Shown: positions 1-6,813 of the stretch, one piece after another
How positions within the stretch are numbered: the first letter of the stretch is position 1
Layout: every line of letters starts with the position of its first letter
Translations under genes and position numbers: made by a program
Assembly: GCA_013694885.1 (NCBI GenBank)
Contig: JACDBO010000426.1
Location: 1-19,674, forward strand
Length of the DNA stretch: 19,674 bases
From: Chloroflexia bacterium
GTDB taxonomy: Bacteria > Chloroflexota > Chloroflexia > Thermomicrobiales > UBA6265
Reading direction: 5' to 3'
Notes under the pieces: generated by a model
What the model saw: only the letters and a program-made list of their open reading frames with translations
Told to the model about the DNA's origin: nothing
Databases searched by the model: none

Positions 1-59
1 ACCTCAAACCCCTCATCCGCAAGGACCAACCCGCCACCGACGAGGTCGCCGAGTCTTGA
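1..59 (+). CDS. C-terminal tail of an unidentified protein (partial)
   Basis: An open frame enters from the left edge in frame 3 and ends at a TGA at 57-59. The visible residues read LKPLIRKDQPATDEVAES. The mixed charged, hydrophilic composition and G/C-rich third positions look like a genuine C-terminus. The fragment is too short to assign a family. It is followed by about 500 bases without a gene, so it probably closes its transcription unit. Confidence 0.5.
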   Translation, partial: LKPLIRKDQPATDEVAES

Positions 60-116
60 TAAGCCAGCCAGAATCGCGATTCTTTTGCCGCTTGTCACAC
101 TCCACCCGTCCAAACC

Positions 117-349
117 GTCATTCTGACCAACGGGAAGAATCCCCGCGCGAAGCGCTCGACGGCGAAGCCGGCGGACCCCGCGGCAACGTCCTGTGTGCGA
201 TGTGCGGTGTTCCCGACAACGGATGCGCTTCGCGCAGGGATTCTTCGGCTGCGACCTGCGGTGTAAATAGAAACGTTGCCGCGAACGTACGCGGACCGTG
301 TTTTCCTGTCGCGGTGGCTTCCCAACGGGACATGACCACTCAGAATGAC
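117..349. repeat. Nested palindromic intergenic element, GTCATTCTGA type
   Basis: The element is bounded by GTCATTCTGA (117-126) and its exact reverse complement TCAGAATGAC (340-349). Inside, 134-155 and 225-246 form a 22-base inverted repeat with one mismatch (at 236), and CGCGGCAACGT near 179-189 pairs with ACGTTGCCGCG near 272-282. The word CCAACGGGA occurs at both ends in the same orientation (128-136 and 322-330). Open frames across it look like translated repeat, not protein. The terminal words resemble the GTCATTCTGAG...AGAATC class of dispersed bacterial palindromes. The rest of the gap from 60 to 558 holds no gene I can support, only the promoter candidate and direct repeat described separately. 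Confidence 0.7.
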
Positions 350-469
350 GATGAGGGCCGGCTTACAGTTGGTGACGTTTGAGGTGCGCACGACAACTCG
401 TTCGTTGAATGCACCCTAACGCAATCGTTGGCTGATCTGACCGACCACCGACCGCACGATAGTGAATCG

Positions 470-497
470 TTGCTTCCCAGCTGCCACAGGATATCGT
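470..497 (+). promoter_or_regulatory. Candidate promoter of the mrr gene with overlapping direct repeat
   Basis: TTGCTT at 470-475 and TATCGT at 492-497 are separated by 16 bases, a plausible -35/-10 pair for a housekeeping sigma factor. A 10-base direct repeat, CACAGGATAT, occurs at 485-494 and 500-509 (15-base period), overlapping the -10 and the predicted start of transcription. Such an arrangement could be an operator, but this is inferred from position only. Confidence 0.3.
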
Positions 498-558
498 TTC
501 ACAGGATATGATGAGATATTCCGGGCTTTTTGACCTACAGCAAGGGTTGTTCGACACA

Positions 559-1491
559 ATGGCAATCCCCGATTATCAAAGCTTGATGCTCCCGCTACTT
601 CGGCTCCTGGACGACGACCAAAATCACGCCTCGAAAGACCTTGTTATGCACTTGGCTGCTGAGTTTGGCCTCAGCAACGAGGAGAGATGGCAACTCCCAC
701 CCAGTGGCAGGCAACCGTTGTTTACAAATCGTGTCAGCTGGGCCACCACCTACCTTGCGAAAGCAGGACTCATCGAGCGCCCTGCTCGTGCGCACGCACG
801 AATCACCGATCGTGGCCGTCAAGCGCTGGCTAAAAAGCCGACGCGAATAGACAATGCCTACCTCTCGCGATTCACCGAGTTCGAGGAGTTCAGGCGTCGG
901 TCGGGGCGGCAGAATGGTGAAGCATCAGCATCACTTGAGGAGAGGATCGAAGTCGCGGCTTCGCAGCCGCTTCCGCCTGACGAAATGATGGAGGGAAGCT
1001 ACCAACGTCTACGGCAGGCGCTTGCGCAGGAATTGATCGACCGCGTCAAGAACGCACCACCCGCATTCTTTGAAAACCTCGTTGTGGATTTGCTAGTGGC
1101 CATGGGCTATGGGGGCTCACGACGAGATGCCGGGCAGGCGGTAGGCAGGAGTGGTGATGAAGGCATCGACGGCATCATTAAGGAGGATCGACTTGGTCTC
1201 GACTTTGTCTATATCCAGGCCAAGCGGTGGGACCATCCCGTCAGCCGAACGACCGTGCAAGCGTTCGCCGGGAGTTTGGAAGGCCAGCGTGCGCGCAAGG
1301 GCGTGCTCATCACCACGTCCAGATTCACGCGGGAGGCAGCCGAGTTTGTGAATCGCATCGAAAAGCGAATTGTGTTGATTGACGGAGAGCAGCTTGCAGA
1401 CCTGATGATTGACCACGGCGTGGGAGTGGCGGACGTGGCCACTTACCAGGTAAAGCGTGTTGACGACGACTACTTCGGTGTGGAATTCTGA
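559..1491 (+). CDS. mrr: Mrr-type restriction endonuclease (type IV, modification-dependent)
   Basis: Cleaves foreign DNA carrying methylated bases, so it needs no partner methyltransferase, and none is present nearby. The 310-residue product matches the two-domain Mrr plan and usual length (about 300). The N-terminal winged-helix domain begins MAIPDYQSLMLPLLRLLDD and includes a PSGRQPLFTNRVSWA segment like the E. coli Mrr LPSGQQ...NRAGWA region. The C-terminal PD-(D/E)xK catalytic domain shows FFENLVVDLLVAMGYGG, then DEGIDGII and YIQAKRW, giving the Glu, Asp and Q-x-K residues of Mrr_cat. An upstream in-frame ATG at 508 would add 17 residues outside family homology; I prefer 559 because known Mrr proteins begin there. 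The gene is AT-richer than its neighbours, suggesting recent acquisition. Confidence 0.9.
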   Translation: MAIPDYQSLMLPLLRLLDDDQNHASKDLVMHLAAEFGLSNEERWQLPPSGRQPLFTNRVSWATTYLAKAGLIERPARAHARITDRGRQALAKKPTRIDNAYLSRFTEFEEFRRRSGRQNGEASASLEERIEVAASQPLPPDEMMEGSYQRLRQALAQELIDRVKNAPPAFFENLVVDLLVAMGYGGSRRDAGQAVGRSGDEGIDGIIKEDRLGLDFVYIQAKRWDHPVSRTTVQAFAGSLEGQRARKGVLITTSRFTREAAEFVNRIEKRIVLIDGEQLADLMIDHGVGVADVATYQVKRVDDDYFGVEF

Positions 1492-1541
1492 AAGTGCCGT
1501 CTCAACGCAGTGTCCAGGTGCAGACTCCTGGAATGCCGTCG

Positions 1542-1570
1542 TTGCTGGCGGTGCTCAAACCTCCTATACT
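1542..1570 (+). promoter_or_regulatory. Promoter upstream of prfC
   Basis: TTGCTG (1542-1547) and TATACT (1565-1570) are separated by exactly 17 bases, close to the sigma-A consensus. Predicted transcription would start near 1576-1578, about 100 bases before the prfC start. It lies just after the mrr stop at 1491. Confidence 0.55.
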
Positions 1571-1578
1571 TAATATCT

Positions 1579-1604
1579 GGCGGCCATCACTGGTCGCCTC
1601 TTTT
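1579..1604 (+). terminator. Hairpin plus T-rich tract between mrr and prfC
   Basis: GGCGGCCA (1579-1586) pairs with TGGTCGCC (1591-1598) with one G-T wobble and a TCAC loop, followed by TCTTTT at 1599-1604. This fits a rho-independent terminator for mrr. It sits at the predicted 5' end of the prfC transcript, so it could instead be a 5'-terminal hairpin on that mRNA. Confidence 0.5.
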
Positions 1605-1676
1605 GTGTGTTGAACAACTAAGTTGGGGACGACCCACGGAAGTGGTCCGTCGGGGCCACGTGACGGAGCAATCAGG

Positions 1677-3326
1677 ATGCATGCGACCGTAATGGATGAA
1701 CCGCAGACCGCAATCGTCGTCGGCGAGGGCGCAGCGAAGGGAAACGGGCTCACCGCCGAAGTGGCGCGGCGCCGCACCTTCGCCATTATCTCCCACCCTG
1801 ACGCCGGCAAGACGACGCTCACGGAAAAACTGCTGCTCTACGGCGGGGCCGTCCAGCTCGCCGGCTCGGTGACGGCGCGGCGCTCGCAGCGTCACGCCGC
1901 CTCGGACTGGATGGCGATGGAGCGCGAGCGCGGCATCTCGATCACCTCGACGGTGCTCGCCTTCCCCTACGCCGGTTGCCAGCTCAACCTGCTCGACACC
2001 CCCGGTCACCAGGATTTCTCCGAGGATACGTACCGGACGCTGACCGCGGTCGACAGCGCAGTGATGGTGCTCGACGCGGCGCGCGGCATCGAGCCGCAGA
2101 CGCTGAAGCTCTTCGAGGTCTGCCGTCGCCGCCACACGCCGATCTTTACCTTCATCAACAAGCTCGACCGACCCAGCCGACAACCGCTGGAGCTGCTGGA
2201 CGAGATCGAGCAGACGCTCGGCCTCAAGACCTGTCCGCTCAACTGGCCGATCGGCGACGGCCCCGATTTCCGCGGTGTCTACGACCGGCTGACGCGGACC
2301 GTCCACCTCTTCGAGCGCACCGAGCACGGCGCCAAGCGCGCCCCGGTGCGCGTCGCTGGGCTGGACGACCCGACCCTCGCCGCCCGCCTCGGCAGCGAGC
2401 GGGCTGCGCAGCTGAAAGATGATCTGGAGTTGATCGACCTGGCGGGCACGCCGTTCGATGCCGACGAGGTTCTCGCCGGCCGCCTCACACCGGTCTGCTT
2501 CGGCTCGGCGCTGACCAACTTCGGTGTCCAGCTCTTCCTCGACCAGTTCGTCGCCCACGCCCCGCCGCCGTTGGCCCAGGCCACCGATGAACGGGTGATG
2601 ACGCCCGACGAGGAGACCTTCTCCGGTTTCGTCTTCAAGGTGCAGGCCAATATGGACCCGCGCCACCGCGACCGCGTCGCCTACCTGCGCGTCGTCTCCG
2701 GCAAGTTCGCGCGGGACATGGAGGCGTGGAACCCGCGGCTGCGGCGCACGATCCGCCTCGCGCGGCCGATGCGCCTCTTCGGGCAGGACCGGGAGACGGT
2801 CGAGGAAGCGTACGCCGGCGACGTCGTCGGCCTCATCAACCCCGGCGCCTTCACCATCGGCGACACCGTCAGTGCCGGGGACGTGGGCGCCTTCCCGCCG
2901 CTTCCACGCTTCCAGCCCGAGCACTTCGCCCTGCTGCGCCACGCCCGCGCCGACCGATACAAGCAGTTTCTGAAGGGGCTGGTCCAGATCGAGGAGGAGG
3001 GCGCGATCCAGCTCTTCTACCCGGTCAACACCGGCAGCCGCGAGCCGATCCTGGCCGCGGTCGGCGCGCTTCAGTTCGACGTGGTCCGCTACCGGCTCGA
3101 AGCGGAGTACAACGTCGAGACGGTGATGGAGCCGCTGACCTACTCCCTGGCGCGCTGGGTCGACGGCGATGAGGCGGAGATCGCCAATGTCGCCGCCGGT
3201 CGCGGCCGCTTGCGCGCCGAGGACCGCGACGGCCGCACCGTGATGCTCTTCACGACCGAATGGGACCTTCGCTACGCCGAGGAGAACGCGCCCGGTGTCA
3301 CCTTCGGGTCGCTGACACGAGGATAG
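1677..3326 (+). CDS. prfC: Peptide chain release factor 3 (RF3), translational GTPase
   Basis: RF3 is a cytoplasmic GTPase that recycles class I release factors from the ribosome after termination. The 549-residue product is close to the family length (about 530). The GTPase motifs are all visible: G1 SHPDAGKTT near residues 39-47, G2 RERGISIT, G3 DTPGHQDF, G4 NKLDR and a G5-like FGSAL. Downstream are domain II (FSGFVFKVQANMDPRHRDRVAYLRVVSG) and the RF3-specific C-terminal part (VGALQFDVVRYRLEAEYNVE). These features separate it from EF-G. I chose ATG 1677 because GGAG at 1665-1668 lies 8 bases upstream; ATG 1623 would add 18 unconserved residues, and ATG 1692 is also possible. It has its own promoter at 1542-1570. 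Confidence 0.95.
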   Translation: MHATVMDEPQTAIVVGEGAAKGNGLTAEVARRRTFAIISHPDAGKTTLTEKLLLYGGAVQLAGSVTARRSQRHAASDWMAMERERGISITSTVLAFPYAGCQLNLLDTPGHQDFSEDTYRTLTAVDSAVMVLDAARGIEPQTLKLFEVCRRRHTPIFTFINKLDRPSRQPLELLDEIEQTLGLKTCPLNWPIGDGPDFRGVYDRLTRTVHLFERTEHGAKRAPVRVAGLDDPTLAARLGSERAAQLKDDLELIDLAGTPFDADEVLAGRLTPVCFGSALTNFGVQLFLDQFVAHAPPPLAQATDERVMTPDEETFSGFVFKVQANMDPRHRDRVAYLRVVSGKFARDMEAWNPRLRRTIRLARPMRLFGQDRETVEEAYAGDVVGLINPGAFTIGDTVSAGDVGAFPPLPRFQPEHFALLRHARADRYKQFLKGLVQIEEEGAIQLFYPVNTGSREPILAAVGALQFDVVRYRLEAEYNVETVMEPLTYSLARWVDGDEAEIANVAAGRGRLRAEDRDGRTVMLFTTEWDLRYAEENAPGVTFGSLTRG

Positions 3327-3502
3327 CGCCGCCGCCGGACCAGCGAGCGTCCGTTATGGCACGCCGCGTGCACGGACAACCGCTGTGGTGTCCTCGCCGT
3401 GCCGATTGGGCGGCGATCGAAGAAGTGACAGCGGCTGATACGCCCGGCGCCCATGGTGACGTGGAGCGCCTTCAGCACATGAAGTGAGGCGGGAGAACGA
3501 TC

Positions 3503-4843
3503 ATGTCCCAGCAATCGTCCGGGAACGATATGGTCGAGCGGGTGAGAACCTGGCTCGGACGAACATGGCACAGCGTGCTCTATGGCCCCGAAGTCGGGCC
3601 GGAGCGGGCGCGGCATGCTCAACCTGGGGCCGTCGAACCGGAGCCGGGCGAGGCGGCGCGTGAGGAGCGTGGTCGCCGCGATGCCGGTGTGGCGGAGGAC
3701 GCGCAGCAGCTCGAAGGCGGCGCCGCCGACCGCACCAGCCTGGTTGGTCAGTCAGGCGATTCTGGTCGGGTAGGCGCTGACCCAACGGCGAGCGGTGCCG
3801 CGGTCGTCACCAGTGTCGAAGACGGCGGCGGCGAAGAGACCGGGATGTCCGGTCGCCAGCATGACCTCGCCTCGGCGGAGCCGGGCCGTGACACTGGTTC
3901 GGCGGCGACTCCGGTCGATGCCGGCGATGAGTCCGCCGCGAGCGCCGGCGTTCCCGACAACCAGCATGATGTCGATAGCCCCGAGCCGGTCATGGACACA
4001 ACACGCGCCAGCGAACCGCCGGCCGAGGGCGCGATCCGGGCCGACGCGGAGACCGGGAGCACCTGGGCGCCAGTCCACGGCGACACCTCCTACGATGAGA
4101 TGACCCGGGAGCCGCTCGAGAGCGCCGCTGGGCAGCCGGCGTCGGTGGTCCCGGATGTAGGCGGCGTGACCGGTACCGCCGGGGCGACGAATCTGGACGA
4201 CAGCGCCGGTGCGCCCGCCGAGAACACCGGGCTCGACGACATGACGTCCCAGGTCAGCGACCTCCGGGACCGGCCACCGAGCGAGACCGACTTCTCCGAC
4301 GAGCCGGCCAACGCTTTTTCCGCGGAGGACGAGGACGCTCCCGCGTGGTCAGGGACCGAAGAGACGGCCGCCGACCTCCAGTTCGGCAGCGCCAACGAGC
4401 AGATCGGCTTCGGCAGCTTCGACAGTCGACCCGAGGAAGCAGAGGAGGCCGGCGCGGTGGTCGTCGACGCCGGCGAGGGCGACGTTCCCGAGGAGTTCGG
4501 GGTGGCCGACGGCGTCACCGAGATCGTGCCCGATAGCGACGACGAAGCCCTGGTAGGAGATGTCGAGCGGGATGTCAACGCCGACGAGACCGGAGGCGGC
4601 GCCAACATTGCCGCCGCCGCCGCGGTCATCGACGCGGACGCCGGCGAGGACGCCCCGAGAGGCGCCGTGCGGGGCGACGGCAGCGAGACCTGCCCGCCCG
4701 GCTACCCGGTCAAGGGCAACGCCAGCTCGCACGTCTACCACGTCCCCGACGCGTCCTCCTACGACGCCACCAAGGCGACGTTCTGCTTCGCCACGGAGGA
4801 TGACGCGATCGCCGCCGGCTACCGAGCGCCGATTGGCCGTTAG
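3503..4843 (+). CDS. Acidic low-complexity protein with C-terminal sunset-type domain
   Basis: 446 residues; function unknown. It starts at ATG 3503 with GGGAG at 3491-3495. Residues 1-30 are basic and amphipathic (MVERVRTWLGRTWHSVLYG). Residues about 35-390 are strongly acidic, Ala/Gly/Glu/Asp-rich and predicted disordered, with an internal near-repeat (RQHDLASAEPGRDTGSA and NQHDVDSPEPVMDTTRA). The last 50 residues form a compact, conserved-looking module: CPPGYPVKGNASSHVYHVPD, then SYDATKATFCFATEDDAIAAGYR. That pattern matches the small domain annotated as 'sunset domain', found mostly in Actinobacteria and Chloroflexi, often at protein ends; its role is not established. There is no signal peptide or clear membrane segment. 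The 176-base gap after prfC holds no convincing gene. Confidence 0.75.
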   Translation: MSQQSSGNDMVERVRTWLGRTWHSVLYGPEVGPERARHAQPGAVEPEPGEAAREERGRRDAGVAEDAQQLEGGAADRTSLVGQSGDSGRVGADPTASGAAVVTSVEDGGGEETGMSGRQHDLASAEPGRDTGSAATPVDAGDESAASAGVPDNQHDVDSPEPVMDTTRASEPPAEGAIRADAETGSTWAPVHGDTSYDEMTREPLESAAGQPASVVPDVGGVTGTAGATNLDDSAGAPAENTGLDDMTSQVSDLRDRPPSETDFSDEPANAFSAEDEDAPAWSGTEETAADLQFGSANEQIGFGSFDSRPEEAEEAGAVVVDAGEGDVPEEFGVADGVTEIVPDSDDEALVGDVERDVNADETGGGANIAAAAAVIDADAGEDAPRGAVRGDGSETCPPGYPVKGNASSHVYHVPDASSYDATKATFCFATEDDAIAAGYRAPIGR

Positions 4844-4877
4844 CGGTCCGTCGCGACGAATAACGCATGATGACAGC

Positions 4878-4905
4878 GGGGGAGCGGTCGGTCGGCCACT
4901 CCCCC
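4878..4905 (+). terminator. Terminator-like hairpin without T tract
   Basis: GGGGGAG (4878-4884) and CTCCCCC (4899-4905) form a perfect 7-bp stem with a 14-base loop, 34 bases after the stop of the acidic protein gene and upstream of pepF. There is no run of T after it, so intrinsic termination is uncertain. Confidence 0.25.
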
Positions 4906-4944
4906 TCAGCGCGACCGAGCATCGAGCAAGAAAGGGAACCATCC

Positions 4945-6762
4945 GTGGCGCAAGCGACAACCGCGTTACCGCATTGGGACATGACCGTCGTTTACCCCGG
5001 TATCGACGCGCCGGAGTTTGAGGCCGGGATGCAGGAGCTCGACCACTCCTTCACGGACCTGGAGCGGCTTGCTGCCCGCACCTGCGCCGCCGAGCGGCAT
5101 GGCCAGGCGGTCAACGACGAGGTAGTTGCCGCGTTCGAAGAGGTGACCGGCGCGCTGAACGCAACTGGTGAGCTGTCGGAGACGATCACGTCCTTCGTCC
5201 ACGGCTACACGTCGGTCGATTCGCGCAACGACCGTGCGCAGGCGCGGGCCAGCGAGCTGCGCCGGTACTGGTCGCGACTCTCCAAGGTCATGACCCGGTA
5301 CACCGCCTGGGTCGGTTCGCTTGATGTCGAGGCGCTGCTCGACCGTTCCCCGGTGGCCCGTGAGCACGAATTCGCCGTGCGCCGGGCGCGGGTCGAGGCC
5401 GCGCACCTGATGACGCAGAGCGAGGAGGACCTCGTCGCCGAGTTGACGCTCGCCGGCGGTTCGGCCTGGGGCAAGCTTCACGACGATCTCACCTCACAGA
5501 TCATGATGCCGGTCAAGAAGGAAGCGGGAACCGTCGTCGAGCTCCCGATGAGCGAAGTGCGCAACCTGGCCATGAACCCGGACCGAGACGTGCGGCGCCG
5601 CGCCTACGAGGCGGAGCTGGCGGCCTGGCAGCGCTGGGAGACGCCCATCCGGGCCGCCCTCAATGGCGTCAAAGGGGAGCACCTGACGCTCATCAAGCGG
5701 CGGGATTGGGACGACGTGCTCGATGAGTCGGTCTTCCAGAACCACATCGACCGCGAGACACTCGATGCCATGCTCGGCGCGGCCCGCGCGGCGTTCCCCG
5801 ATCTGCGCCGCTACCTCAAGGCCAAGGCCACTGCTCTCGGCGTCGACACGATGGCGTGGTACGACCTCTTCGCGCCGCTCTCGGCCGATGCCCCGGTGTG
5901 GGAGTGGGACGATGGCGTCGCCTTCGTGATCGAGCAGTTCGGCACCTTCTCCGACCGGATGCGCGACCTGGCCTACCGCGCCGTCGACGAAGGCTGGATC
6001 GATGCCGAGCTGCGCGCCGGCAAAGTCGGCGGCGCGTTCTGCATGCAGCTGCGTGGCGAAGAATCCCGCGTACTCGCCAACTACACTCCGGCCTGGGACG
6101 GCGTCAGCACCATGGCGCACGAGCTGGGGCACGCCTACCACAACCTCTGCGAGGCCGGGCGCACCCCGCTCCAGCGCTTCGGCACCCCCATGACCCTGGC
6201 GGAGACGGCGAGCACCTTCTGCGAGACGATCCTGCGGCAGGCGGCCTTGGCACAAGGCACGGAGCGCGAGCAGCTCGCGATCCTCGAAGCGAGTCTGCAG
6301 GACGCCACTCAGACGATCATGGATATCATCAGCCGGTTCGACTTCGAGCGCGCCGTCTTCGCGCGCCGCCAGAGTCGCGAACTCTCGGCCGACGAGTTCA
6401 GCGAGCTGATGCTGGACGCGCAGCGCCAAACTTACGGCGACGGGATTGACGACACCCAGCGGCACCGCGCCATGTGGGCGGTGAAGGGCCACTACTACTC
6501 GCCGGATTACGCCTTCTACAACTATCCGTACCTGTTCGGCCTGCTCTTCGGCGTCGGTCTCTACGCGCGTTACCAGCAGGACCCGGATACCTTCCGCGCC
6601 AACTACGACGACCTGCTCTCGGCGACCGGGCTCGACGATGTCGCCACCCTCGCCGCTCGCTTCGGAATCGACATCCGCACCCCCGCCTTCTGGGAAAGCA
6701 GCCTCGACGTCATCCGCGCCGACATCGACCGCTTCGTCACCCTGGTCGACGCGACCACGTAG
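4945..6762 (+). CDS. pepF: M3 family oligoendopeptidase F (zinc metallopeptidase)
   Basis: A cytoplasmic zinc peptidase that cleaves short peptides. The 605-residue length and layout match the PepF branch of family M3. The signature HELGH lies at residues 392-396 (TMAHELGHAYHNL), with the third zinc-ligand Glu at about residue 420 (MTLAETAS). Conserved downstream blocks include FDFERAVFARR and a PYLFGLLFGVGLYARY-like segment followed by the family's closing helices. I chose GTG 4945 because AAAGGG at 4931-4936 is 8 bases upstream and the protein then opens MAQATTALPHWDMTVVYPG, as is typical. ATG 4867 would add 26 non-homologous residues and lacks a comparable site. It ends facing the convergent rhodanese gene. 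Confidence 0.93.
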   Translation: MAQATTALPHWDMTVVYPGIDAPEFEAGMQELDHSFTDLERLAARTCAAERHGQAVNDEVVAAFEEVTGALNATGELSETITSFVHGYTSVDSRNDRAQARASELRRYWSRLSKVMTRYTAWVGSLDVEALLDRSPVAREHEFAVRRARVEAAHLMTQSEEDLVAELTLAGGSAWGKLHDDLTSQIMMPVKKEAGTVVELPMSEVRNLAMNPDRDVRRRAYEAELAAWQRWETPIRAALNGVKGEHLTLIKRRDWDDVLDESVFQNHIDRETLDAMLGAARAAFPDLRRYLKAKATALGVDTMAWYDLFAPLSADAPVWEWDDGVAFVIEQFGTFSDRMRDLAYRAVDEGWIDAELRAGKVGGAFCMQLRGEESRVLANYTPAWDGVSTMAHELGHAYHNLCEAGRTPLQRFGTPMTLAETASTFCETILRQAALAQGTEREQLAILEASLQDATQTIMDIISRFDFERAVFARRQSRELSADEFSELMLDAQRQTYGDGIDDTQRHRAMWAVKGHYYSPDYAFYNYPYLFGLLFGVGLYARYQQDPDTFRANYDDLLSATGLDDVATLAARFGIDIRTPAFWESSLDVIRADIDRFVTLVDATT

Positions 6763-6766
6763 CCAC

Positions 6767-6791
6767 GGAACACGCGCCGCGGCGCGGTTCC
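6767..6791. terminator. GC-rich hairpin between convergent genes
   Basis: GGAAC (6767-6771) pairs with GTTCC (6787-6791), and the intervening CGCGCC/GGCGCG extends the stem with one bulged A at 6772. It lies 5 bases after the pepF stop and between two convergent genes, the usual place for a bidirectional terminator. No strong T run follows on either strand. Confidence 0.4.
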
Positions 6792-6813
6792 CGGATTCTT
6801 CACCAACCGCGTC

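Noticed and set aside
56..391. Overlapping frames on both strands at the left end (108 and 98 codons)
   Set aside because: They translate the nested palindrome at 117-349 and have no protein-like features.
1587..2942. 451-codon open frame on the minus strand opposite prfC
   Set aside because: Composition is the Arg/Glu/Val-rich pattern of a shadow frame in high-GC DNA, and it lies wholly opposite a clear RF3 gene.
3356..3487. 43-codon frame between prfC and the acidic protein (starts MARRVHGQPLWCPRR)
   Set aside because: No convincing ribosome site and no recognised family; kept out of the list, though a small peptide cannot be excluded.
5494..6492. 332-codon minus-strand frame opposite pepF
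   Set aside because: Shadow of pepF; no domain, and no ribosome site noted.
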